From: a virus
Direction: 5' to 3' (one strand)
Virus record (IMG/VR): IMGVR_UViG_3300044612_001094
Span: 1 to 22,508 of that record
DNA length: 22,508 nucleotides
A program made the position numbers and the translations under genes. Positions 8,817-15,470 of this stretch are shown here, piece after piece (the stretch's first letter is position 1; each line of letters opens with the position of its first letter). Below the pieces are notes generated by a model that saw nothing but the letters and a program-made list of their open reading frames with translations, made no database searches and had not been told where the DNA came from.

Positions 8817-9358
8817 AAAAACGCACCTGGGGTACTTTTTTCTCTCAGACAGGTTCTGAAATCTATAAAATTTCTAAACATATCGATAGAGTACCTGATA
8901 TTATTATAACTAATAAATCGAAAGATAAGATTTTAGAAATTAATCCCGATCTATTTGATGAGTATTTGGATAAGATTGTGTGGTTACCTCAAAAGCCTGC
9001 AGTTGAAGATTATATACGAGTTATACCCGAAGGCAGCTTTGTAACCCTACACGGATGGCTGAGGATTATTCCGCCTGAAGTTTGTGATATGTACGAAATA
9101 TACAATCTTCATCCTGCACCTATTCATTTAGAAGGATATGAAAAATACAAGGGTAAAGACCCCCAGGTTAGAATATTTAAAGATAAAGCTAAGTACTCAG
9201 GTAATGTTATTCACAAATGTATTGCAGAATTGGATGCCGGGGAAATTTTAGCTAAGAATCAATTTGATGTACAGGGCTTTGACCTTGACATGGTGTTTAA
9301 ACTAACACATGCAAAAGCTACAGAACTGTGGTGTAGTTTTTTGGAGAATAGGTTATAA
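8807..9358 (+). CDS. dpdN: Formyltransferase-like enzyme, candidate dPreQ1 formyltransferase (DpdN)
   Basis: 183 aa, a compact single domain of the PurN/Fmt formyltransferase family. The N-terminus WGTFFSQTGSEI (8-19) matches the family's first strand and 'S-G-x-G-S-N' loop. YNLHPAPIHLEGYEKYKG (99-116) contains the catalytic Asn-x-His (N100, H102), and GNVIHKCIAELDAGEIL (132-148) contains the catalytic Asp (D143). The whole N/H/D triad is therefore intact. The family transfers a formyl group from 10-formyltetrahydrofolate to an amine. It starts inside the end of dpdA (10-nt overlap) and lies two genes upstream of queF, so preQ1's aminomethyl group is the obvious acceptor. DpdN is the name given to the predicted phage preQ1 formyltransferase. 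Alternatives are a generic PurN-like or sugar-amine formyltransferase serving the glycosyltransferases. Confidence 0.68.
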   Translation: MQVKKRTWGTFFSQTGSEIYKISKHIDRVPDIIITNKSKDKILEINPDLFDEYLDKIVWLPQKPAVEDYIRVIPEGSFVTLHGWLRIIPPEVCDMYEIYNLHPAPIHLEGYEKYKGKDPQVRIFKDKAKYSGNVIHKCIAELDAGEILAKNQFDVQGFDLDMVFKLTHAKATELWCSFLENRL

Positions 9359-9368
9359 TACATAAATT

Positions 9369-9917
9369 ATGAGAATAAGCTTCAGTGGTGCACAAAGCAC
9401 TGGAAAGTCGACGCTCTTGCAAGAGTGTAAGAAAATATACAGAGATTATGAATTCGTGGATGAGGTTACTCGTCATGTGAAGCGTACTTACGGTGTAAGT
9501 ATTAATGAAATAGGTAAGGACGAAACGCAGCTATATATTTTATCTGAACATATTAAAAATCATTTAAGAAATGATAAGAACTTAATTCTTGATAGATGTA
9601 TTCTTGATGGTTGGATATATACAAAGTATCTAGTGGTTAATGGGAAGGTGTCTGAGCAAGTTTTGCATGCTTTTAATGGAGTGTTTAGTTTTTTGATAGA
9701 TAAACTAGATTATATTTTTTATACTGATCCGTCAGACGTTAAACTTGTCGATGACGGTGAAAGATCTGTGGATTATAAATTTAGAGAAGATATAATTGAT
9801 ATGTTTGAAGATCTTATTAACTATAAGCTATCGCCTAAAAACAAACAAAAAATTGTTCGTCTTCAGGGAACTATCGAAGAGCGTATGAAAATTATTAACA
9901 ACTATTTAAAACAATGA
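9369..9917 (+). CDS. P-loop nucleotide/nucleoside kinase-like protein (NadR/AAA_28 type)
   Basis: 182 aa. Walker A GAQSTGKST at 7-15 follows a short beta strand directly at the N-terminus (MRISFSG). YEFVDEVTRHVKR is typical of the NadR ribosylnicotinamide-kinase-like group. ILDRCILDGWIYTKYL carries the D-R and D-x-x-x-Y elements seen in deoxynucleoside-kinase-like folds. VDDGERSVDYKFREDI resembles the arginine-rich lid. The protein should phosphorylate a small nucleoside-like substrate with ATP. It sits between the formyltransferase and QueF genes, and its 3' end overlaps queF by 4 nt (ATGA). The context suggests a link to nucleotide or modified-base metabolism, but post-replicative base exchange by DpdA does not require a kinase, so its role here is open. 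Confidence 0.62.
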   Translation: MRISFSGAQSTGKSTLLQECKKIYRDYEFVDEVTRHVKRTYGVSINEIGKDETQLYILSEHIKNHLRNDKNLILDRCILDGWIYTKYLVVNGKVSEQVLHAFNGVFSFLIDKLDYIFYTDPSDVKLVDDGERSVDYKFREDIIDMFEDLINYKLSPKNKQKIVRLQGTIEERMKIINNYLKQ

Positions 9918-10855
9918 GTACTAACCTATCCGATATCGCAGCTAAAACACTCGGTTCGTCAGCTTCTTACGCTGTCTATACTGAACATTTTGACCCTTCA
10001 CTCCTTAACCCTATGCCTCGTAAACTAGCACGAGACGGCTGGGGTATTAAAGGAAGTGAATTCGTAGGGTACGATACCTGGCACTGCCACGAAGCAACAT
10101 TTATTCTTGATAACGGCGCCCCTATTGCTGGTACTTTAAAATACACTTACTCATCAGATTCTGAGTACATGGTAGAATCTAAATCAGCTAAACTCTATCT
10201 CAACTCTTTTGATATGTGTAAGATGGGCTCCACTATTGAGAAAGCTATTGAGAATTACGAACAGCAAGTTAAAAAAGACTTAGAAGAAGCTTTAAAGACT
10301 ACTGTTGAAGTTAAATTCTTCAAATCAGGTGAAGATGCTAATGGTATCTTTCCTTTAAATGATTATCTTGATCTTCATGACTTCTTAGGTAGAGATCTTG
10401 AATCGCTTGAAATTACCGATTATAGCGCTGAAAAGAATCATATTGAATTTGAAAAGGTTGGTTTTGCTGGAAAAGGTTTTACTCCGGATAACAAACCTCT
10501 TTATGTAAACCGCTTTTTTACAAATGCTTTGCGTTCTCGTTGCCGTCATACAAAGCAGAAGGATACAGGAGCTGCTTATATCTCTATCAATACAATTGAT
10601 TCGGTCATTAAGCCTGCCTCATTGTTTAAGCAAATTGTCTCTCTAAGAGAGGTTAATGAATTTCATGAGTTTTGCGCAGAAAAGCTTTATACCGAGATCA
10701 TGAAACATCCTGAAGTAGATTCATGCTGTGTTACATTATTGTACTCTCGCCGTGGTTCTCTGGATATTAACCCCTGTCGTGCAACTAATCATAATATGCT
10801 GCCTGTAGCTCTCTACAATACCAAGTATTACACAAAAAAGGCTATGGGGCAGTAG
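9914..10855 (+). CDS. queF: QueF, NADPH-dependent 7-cyano-7-deazaguanine (preQ0) reductase
   Basis: 313 aa, similar in length and layout to the bimodular E. coli-type QueF (282 aa). The family reduces the nitrile of preQ0 to the aminomethyl group of preQ1 using NADPH. Seen: an N-terminal block with DPSLLNPMPRKLARDGWGI, matching the E. coli 'DaSLLqgvPRsLnRdplGl' region; the substrate motif ESKSAKLYLNSF at 88-99; the catalytic Cys210 in SRCRHTKQKDTG with Asp217 seven residues later, the same spacing as Cys190/Asp197 in E. coli; the substrate His-Glu in NEFHEFC (H251, E252); and the C-terminal signature SRRGSLDINP at 278-287. All key residues are present. Together with dpdA and a formyltransferase upstream, it points to preQ1-derived DNA modification rather than tRNA queuosine, which a phage rarely needs. 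Confidence 0.9.
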   Translation: MSTNLSDIAAKTLGSSASYAVYTEHFDPSLLNPMPRKLARDGWGIKGSEFVGYDTWHCHEATFILDNGAPIAGTLKYTYSSDSEYMVESKSAKLYLNSFDMCKMGSTIEKAIENYEQQVKKDLEEALKTTVEVKFFKSGEDANGIFPLNDYLDLHDFLGRDLESLEITDYSAEKNHIEFEKVGFAGKGFTPDNKPLYVNRFFTNALRSRCRHTKQKDTGAAYISINTIDSVIKPASLFKQIVSLREVNEFHEFCAEKLYTEIMKHPEVDSCCVTLLYSRRGSLDINPCRATNHNMLPVALYNTKYYTKKAMGQ

Positions 10856-10889
10856 AATTTTACAACCAGCAAACATAATATATAAGACT

Positions 10890-11264
10890 ATGAGTAACTC
10901 AGAAAATAAAATTGTAGTGTTCTTCGATTCAGTCGGCAGAACAATCCTTGGCGAAAAGCTTGAAGACAAATCAAACGACAAAGTTCTTTCTATTAAGAAC
11001 CCTGCTGTCGTTCACATCATGCCTAATCAACAGACTGGGCAACTCCAACTTCAAATCCTTCCTTTGTTCTTCAAAGAATTTTTAGCTGATAAAAACGAAG
11101 GCACAGTTTGGAGCTACAATCGTGCTAACATCACTGAAGCTGTTGATGTTGTATTTGACTTTAAACTTGAAGCTCAACACCGTCAAATCTTTGCTGCTAT
11201 GCCAGCACCCGCCCCTCAGCAACCTCAAGGTTCGCCTGAAGTCATCCGTTTGTTCGATGAATAG
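10890..11264 (+). CDS. Small conserved-type phage protein, candidate Sm/LSm-like fold
   Basis: 124 aa, no signal or membrane segment. The region 6-45 (NKIVVFFDSVGRTILGEKL, then LSIKNPAVVHI) has the alternating strand pattern with 'D-x-x-G-R-x-I-x-G' that recalls Sm/Hfq-like domains, and a second block follows (LQLQILPLFFKEFL). Sm-like proteins of presumed cyanophage origin are known, so the idea is plausible, but it rests on pattern only. The C-terminal 20 residues are Pro/Gln rich and end in EVIRLFDE, a short hydrophobic-acidic peptide similar in style to clamp-binding tails. Its leader has ATATATAAGACT directly before the ATG and no Shine-Dalgarno. The last 40 nt overlap the 3' end of the convergent homing endonuclease gene. 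Function unknown. Confidence 0.6.
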   Translation: MSNSENKIVVFFDSVGRTILGEKLEDKSNDKVLSIKNPAVVHIMPNQQTGQLQLQILPLFFKEFLADKNEGTVWSYNRANITEAVDVVFDFKLEAQHRQIFAAMPAPAPQQPQGSPEVIRLFDE

Positions 11265-11908
11265 TTAGTATATCTTTTTAAAAGTATTTTACTTTTATTT
11301 TTTACTAAACTACAAACAGGATCAATAGTACATCCTAAAGCTTTACTAGCTTCAGTAGCAGAGTTATAATATAAGATATTTCCAGTAATGGTATCTAATA
11401 ATTCTACTTTTAAACTATGAGTCGGTTTATGACCTTTTTTAGCTTTACTCATTGCTAAACAATGCTCGGGACTCTTTTTAATGCCCTTCATAGCTCTACT
11501 AACACCTTCCCCTCTACGTTTTATTAAAGCTTTAGATGGTTTTGGATATTTTTTACCTAGATTGGCTCCTCCGTTACCACCCGTAGCTTGAAGTTTTATA
11601 TTATAACCATTTTTAATAGTGTTAAGTTTTTTAATATAAAATTCTTCTTTTTTACGACAATCTTTAACATTTGTGTTTATTATTTCTAATACCTCAAATG
11701 CAAAATTTTGCATCCCGTATTTGTTAAAAGCATTAGTGAGTTTTTTATTATAGTAAGTATGTTTATGTTTTGCATATTGATTAAACCTTACCCAAAAACC
11801 CTTACCACATTTTCGAAAAGTACTGCCAATATAAATTTTATTGTTCAATAAGTTTTTAATTTGATAAACGCCATTATTGTATTTATAATTTTCGCTAATA
11901 AATTGCAT
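11225..11908 (-). CDS. GIY-YIG homing endonuclease (free-standing, T4 Seg-like)
   Basis: 227 aa and the only gene on the minus strand. GVYQIKNLLNNKIYIGS (13-29) contains the GVY and YIG halves of the GIY-YIG nuclease. R41 (FWVRFNQY) and E88/E89 (RKKEEFYI) fit the catalytic Arg and metal-binding Glu, and GYN at 101-103 completes the domain. Residues about 118-160 carry a lysine-rich NUMOD3-type DNA-binding segment (KALIKRRGEGVSRAMKG, SPEHCLAMSKAKKG). Residues about 168-215 form a NUMOD1-type helix-turn-helix (YYNSATEASKALGC). It is very AT-rich compared with uvsX next door, consistent with recent arrival. Its last codons run 40 nt into the 3' end of the opposing gene, so it inserted at a gene border. 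It would cut related phage genomes lacking it and spread by repair; it is not needed by the phage. Confidence 0.9.
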   Translation of the reverse strand: MQFISENYKYNNGVYQIKNLLNNKIYIGSTFRKCGKGFWVRFNQYAKHKHTYYNKKLTNAFNKYGMQNFAFEVLEIINTNVKDCRKKEEFYIKKLNTIKNGYNIKLQATGGNGGANLGKKYPKPSKALIKRRGEGVSRAMKGIKKSPEHCLAMSKAKKGHKPTHSLKVELLDTITGNILYYNSATEASKALGCTIDPVCSLVKNKSKILLKRYTNYSSNKRMTSGEP

Positions 11909-11999
11909 AATATTATTTATTCTACTATGAATAGTTTTTTAACTTCAGGACTAATAAATAGTAGGTTGCATTCCTCTGAGGTTCCTACACAATAAGAGT
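11909..11999. promoter_or_regulatory. Divergent AT-rich intergenic region between homing endonuclease and uvsX
   Basis: This 91-nt gap is one of the largest in the window. It holds ATAAATA on the minus strand at 11914-11920, five bases before the endonuclease ATG, and TAATAAATA on the plus strand at 11952-11960, 39 bases before the uvsX ATG. Both resemble the T4 late promoter TATAAATA. A small CCTCTGAGG palindrome lies in the uvsX leader (about 11975). No Shine-Dalgarno is seen before uvsX. The promoter reading is based only on motif and position; in AT-rich DNA such matches can occur by chance. Confidence 0.3.
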
Positions 12000-13106
12000 A
12001 TGGCAAAAAAAGACGATCCTCTTTCCGGGCTTAAAGATATCTTTAAAGCAGTAGACGACCTCAACCCTGATGCAGCAGTTCTTGATGCATCTACATTGTC
12101 AACCGCTGACGATTGGATTGATACGGGCTCTTATGCCCTCAATGCGATTATCAGCGGTTCGATGTATAAAGGTATCCCAGTAGGTCGTATTACGGGGTTC
12201 TCCGGTCCTTCAATGGCTGGTAAAACTCTTATCATGAATAAGATTATGGCTAATGCTCAAAAGAAAGGGTATATAGCTGTAATCTGGGACTCTGAAGTAG
12301 CTGTTGATAAGAAAGGTGCTCAAGCCGTTGGCATGGACCCGGCTAAGACTAAGTACTACCCGGTTGAGACTATCGAAGATTGTCGTAACCAGATTTGTAC
12401 CTTCCTTGATAATGTTATTAAAGCTGATAACCCTGATCTAAAGTTTATCGTTTCGATTGATTCTTTGGGTAACCTAGCATCTGCTAAAGAAATTCGGGAT
12501 ACAGCTTCTGGTAAAGATGCCTCTGACGTCGGTCAAAGAGCTAAAGCTATTAAGTCGATGATGCGTGTCTTGACTTACAAGGCTGCTAAAGCTCGTGTCC
12601 CTATTCTGTTCTCTAACCACGTCTATGACTCTATGGAGATGTTCCCGACTCTGGTTAAGACTCAATCAGGCGGTAAAGGACCGATCTATCTGGCCTCAGT
12701 GCTCGTTCAGCTCAGTACTAAGAACGAAAAAGTATCTGATAACCCTAATGAGAGTTCTGTAGCCATTGCTCATAACATCTCTGGTGTTACGTTGGGAGCT
12801 CTTACGATTAAGAACCGCTTTGTACCTAACTATCTTAAGACTGAATTGTACCTTAACTTTAAGACCGGTCTTGATAAACATACCGGCCTATTTGAGATTG
12901 CAGAAGCATTTCAAGTTATTGAGAAGCCTGGCCGTACGGTTATGTTTAATGGAGAATCTTTAGGTTATAGAAAAGACCTTGAAAAAGACCCCGAGTTCTG
13001 GGGCAAGGTTATGCCTAAACTCGAAGAGGTTCTTCAGGATAAGCTCTGTTACGGTGGTGGAGATACCTCAGTTGATATTGAAGAAGAAGTTGATAAAATC
13101 GATTGA
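12000..13106 (+). CDS. uvsX: UvsX-like RecA-family recombinase
   Basis: 368 aa (T4 UvsX 391). It would coat ssDNA with ATP and drive strand invasion for recombination-dependent replication and repair. Walker A GPSMAGKT at 69-76 follows GIPVGRITGFS, the normal RecA/UvsX entry. VIWDSEVAV carries the catalytic-Glu region, KFIVSIDSLGNLAS is the Walker B strand, and PILFSNHVYDSM with the following glycine-rich QSGGKGP region corresponds to DNA-binding loop L2 and its neighbourhood. The C-terminus is acidic (VDIEEEVDKID), as in RecA proteins. Its stop (TGA 13104-13106) overlaps the helicase ATG in a TGATG junction, so uvsX and gp41 are probably coupled. Base composition resembles the polymerase and gp41 and differs from the AT-rich homing gene upstream. 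Confidence 0.93.
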   Translation: MAKKDDPLSGLKDIFKAVDDLNPDAAVLDASTLSTADDWIDTGSYALNAIISGSMYKGIPVGRITGFSGPSMAGKTLIMNKIMANAQKKGYIAVIWDSEVAVDKKGAQAVGMDPAKTKYYPVETIEDCRNQICTFLDNVIKADNPDLKFIVSIDSLGNLASAKEIRDTASGKDASDVGQRAKAIKSMMRVLTYKAAKARVPILFSNHVYDSMEMFPTLVKTQSGGKGPIYLASVLVQLSTKNEKVSDNPNESSVAIAHNISGVTLGALTIKNRFVPNYLKTELYLNFKTGLDKHTGLFEIAEAFQVIEKPGRTVMFNGESLGYRKDLEKDPEFWGKVMPKLEEVLQDKLCYGGGDTSVDIEEEVDKID

Positions 13107-14449
13107 TGTCTTCTAAACTCGATCTTGATTACTACGAGAATATCATCCTCTTTAACTCCTTGCTGAGTCAAGAGTATCTCTCGTCGATCATTGAATATAC
13201 TGACCCGGAGTATTTTAATGATAGTAATATCAAAACTATCTTTAAGGCTATTACTTCGTTTTTTACTGAGCGTGGTCTTTGTCCTACAGCTACTGAGCTT
13301 AAGGCTCGTCTAACAACAGACGAAGAGAAGAAAGCCTTTAATGAGGTAGCTACAAAATTTAAAGAGCTTGACACTAAATTTAATAAAGAAGAACTCATAG
13401 TTAATACAGAGCGCTTCTTACAAGAAAGATGCTTATATAAGACTATTGTTGAGACAGCAGAAAAGTATTCTCAGGGTAAGGCTGATCCGGCAGAAACCTT
13501 AAAAGAGTTTGAAAAGGCTTACAATATTACTTTGTCAGAAGATATTGGTTCTTGGTATTTCGAAGATATTGACGAACATATTAATGAACTCACTAAAGTC
13601 TATAACCCTCTCCCTACGGGTTGGAAATTCTTAGATGAGAGACTCGAAGGCGGGCTATTCCCTAAAACCTTAACCTGTCTGGTTGGTCAGGTAAACGTAG
13701 GTAAGAGTATCTTTTTAGGTAACTTAGCTGCTAACATGGTAATGAAGGGCAAAAACACTTTACTCATCTCTCTTGAAATGTCTGAGTTCATGTACGCTAA
13801 GCGCATTAGTACCCAGCTTACCCAGATCCCTCATAACGAACTTAAGGTTTATGTCGACGAGCTTAAACAGCAGGTAGGACATATTCGTAAACAAATTGAT
13901 TCGAAACTTGTTATTAAAGAGTATGCACCTAAAACTATTACAGTTCGTCATGTTGATGGTTATATCGGTAAGTTGAAGCATAAAGGGTTTGTACCTGACG
14001 TTGTCGTTATTGACTATATTAATCTACTGAAGCCTACTTCTAAAAATTTGAACTCGTATGCTGAAGTAAAAGAGATTGCCGAACAACTTCGAGCTCTTTC
14101 ATTCAAATACAATATTCCTTTTGTTACTGCCTCTCAATTAAATCGCGGTGCCTTTAATACAGCATCTCCGGGCATGGAAGGCATTTCAGAGAGTATTGGT
14201 CTTGCAGCTACCTGCGACGTTATCTGTTCTCTATGGCAGGAAGAGGAAGATAAAGAACTAGGACTCATTCACCTTGGTATGCAAAAAAATAGATTTGGTG
14301 TCAATTACGGTCATTGCACGTTTAAAGTTAAGTACGAAACGTTAACCTTAACTGAAGTTAACCCTGATCATTTTGCCCAAGAAAATACCCAGCAAGCGGT
14401 AATGGAAGCCGAGAATACCTTAGCTAAATTAACAGAGCAAAATACTTGA
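13106..14449 (+). CDS. 41: Replicative DNA helicase, T4 gp41-like (DnaB family)
   Basis: 447 aa from the ATG at 13106 (T4 gp41 475). A TTG three bases earlier is possible, but the ATG in the TGATG overlap with uvsX is preferred. The N-terminal DnaB-type domain (about 1-140) is helical and starts YYENIILFNSLL. The RecA-like motor begins near 165 (NPLPTGWKFLDERLEGG). Walker A GQVNVGKS lies at 194-201, SLEMSEFMYAKRI is motif H2-like, VVVIDYINLL is Walker B, TASQLNR is the H3 sensor and QKNRFG holds the arginine finger/motif H4 region. It would unwind the fork 5'-3' on the lagging strand as a hexamer. No primase gene is recognisable in the window. Confidence 0.94.
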   Translation: MSSKLDLDYYENIILFNSLLSQEYLSSIIEYTDPEYFNDSNIKTIFKAITSFFTERGLCPTATELKARLTTDEEKKAFNEVATKFKELDTKFNKEELIVNTERFLQERCLYKTIVETAEKYSQGKADPAETLKEFEKAYNITLSEDIGSWYFEDIDEHINELTKVYNPLPTGWKFLDERLEGGLFPKTLTCLVGQVNVGKSIFLGNLAANMVMKGKNTLLISLEMSEFMYAKRISTQLTQIPHNELKVYVDELKQQVGHIRKQIDSKLVIKEYAPKTITVRHVDGYIGKLKHKGFVPDVVVIDYINLLKPTSKNLNSYAEVKEIAEQLRALSFKYNIPFVTASQLNRGAFNTASPGMEGISESIGLAATCDVICSLWQEEEDKELGLIHLGMQKNRFGVNYGHCTFKVKYETLTLTEVNPDHFAQENTQQAVMEAENTLAKLTEQNT

Positions 14450-14462
14450 TTATTAGAACACT

Positions 14463-14482
14463 ATGTAGTAAATACTCTACAT
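14463..14482. promoter_or_regulatory. Perfect inverted repeat just upstream of the start at 14487
   Basis: ATGTAG and CTACAT flank the 8-base loop TAAATACT. One more T-A pair (14462/14483) extends the stem to 7 bp. The stem ends three to four bases before the ATG at 14487. As RNA it could hide the start codon region; as DNA it could bind a repressor or hold a promoter element (TAAATA lies in the loop). It lacks a U-tract and is AT-rich, so a terminator is unlikely. Arm lengths are read directly; the function is inference. Confidence 0.4.
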
Positions 14483-14486
14483 ACAA

Positions 14487-14795
14487 ATGTTTAACGAAAA
14501 AGTCCTTAATGACTTTAATTCAAGAAATGATCCGCTAAGGCAAATTTGTACTAAAGAGTATATACTCGGGGTATTTAAATTTGGCTCGTACCTTTCTATA
14601 CTTCATAACAAAAGATTGAACCCTTCTGCTATTTTTGTATGTATTTTAGAGAACAAAGAAATTAGAGACTTGTTTATGGAGGTTACTCATTCAGAAAGTG
14701 TGCACGAAGCTCTATTAGGTCTCTTGCAATTATACCCACCGCTATTAAAATCGAAGAATACCAAACGGTTGTTTAAAAAATCGATTTCAAAATGA
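14487..14795 (+). CDS. Hypothetical small protein between helicase and gp32
   Basis: 102 aa, basic C-terminus (KSKNTKRLFKKSISK), predicted mostly helical (FNEKVLNDFNSR, EYILGVFKFGSYLSIL, ESVHEALLGLLQLYPP). No family is recognised. Its TGA overlaps the ATG of the following gene (ATGA), so the two are probably co-translated and may act together. T4 places the helicase loader gp59 beside gp32, and this pair occupies the equivalent gap between gp41 and gp32, so a replication-accessory role is possible but not shown by any motif. A perfect inverted repeat sits directly before its start codon. Confidence 0.55.
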   Translation: MFNEKVLNDFNSRNDPLRQICTKEYILGVFKFGSYLSILHNKRLNPSAIFVCILENKEIRDLFMEVTHSESVHEALLGLLQLYPPLLKSKNTKRLFKKSISK

Positions 14796-15460
14796 CGGAT
14801 TTAGAAAAACGTATATTCAACAAGCATTTGATTGTATCACGCTCCCTTCGTAATAAACCTTTCAAACTTCGTCAAAATTTTGATAACTTTGAACACGATC
14901 CAAAATTCATACATATCAAACGTCTATCAACTTTCTTTACCAAGTATCCTGATGTAAATATGGACACGTATTTTATTGCTCCGTATAAGATTTACCCTGA
15001 TGTTTCTTATTTTGATTTAGCATACTTTGCTTCTCCTCGAGCTATTAAAACCTACACAATTTACAAACAGCAACTTCTATTACAGTCCCCGGATACTCAA
15101 AAAGAGGAAGTAAAAGAATCGCTTTTATTTGTTGTTCGTTATTGCTTACAGAATAACATTCAACTTCACGACTACACTGTCTACACCGAGAAAGGTATAG
15201 AGCCGGTGTGGATGTACCACATAAAGCATAATAAAATCAATCCATACGTTGTTATGGTGTTCCCTAATATCTTTAACACAATCAATGCTATGCCCGAAGA
15301 TGAAAGAGAGATGCTTTTAGGGCATTTCGGCAGAAATTTTTTAGAGTATAGAACCCGCTATCAAAACTCTACTGAACTAAAGCCTTATCTTGAAAAGGCT
15401 TATCAGCGTCTAAAACTTTTTGTAGATAAAAACTTGAACTCTACAAAAAATCATACATAA
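14792..15460 (+). CDS. Hypothetical protein, positional candidate for helicase loader (gp59-like role)
   Basis: 222 aa, close to the length of T4 gp59 (217), strongly basic at the N-terminus (NKHLIVSRSLRNKPFKLR) and rich in Tyr and Phe in the middle (YFIAPYKIYPDVSYFDLAYF). It is predicted helical, with no signal or membrane segment. No domain is recognised, and I do not see residue-level similarity to T4 gp59. It lies 10 nt upstream of the gp32 gene, as gp59 does in T4, and is coupled to the small gene before it. The best statement is an unknown protein of the replication block whose place and size suggest helicase loading or gp32 partnership. Confidence 0.55.
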   Translation: MTDLEKRIFNKHLIVSRSLRNKPFKLRQNFDNFEHDPKFIHIKRLSTFFTKYPDVNMDTYFIAPYKIYPDVSYFDLAYFASPRAIKTYTIYKQQLLLQSPDTQKEEVKESLLFVVRYCLQNNIQLHDYTVYTEKGIEPVWMYHIKHNKINPYVVMVFPNIFNTINAMPEDEREMLLGHFGRNFLEYRTRYQNSTELKPYLEKAYQRLKLFVDKNLNSTKNHT

Positions 15461-15470
15461 TATATCAACT

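Noticed and set aside
8807-9358. Calling the formyltransferase purN for purine synthesis
   Set aside because: No other purine genes are near and the gene overlaps dpdA; PurN-like fold is accepted but the pathway is more likely base modification.
11235-11949. 8-base inverted repeat CCTGAAGT / ACTTCAGG flanking the homing endonuclease
   Set aside because: GIY-YIG genes do not need terminal repeats, the match is short, and such matches arise by chance across 700 bases.
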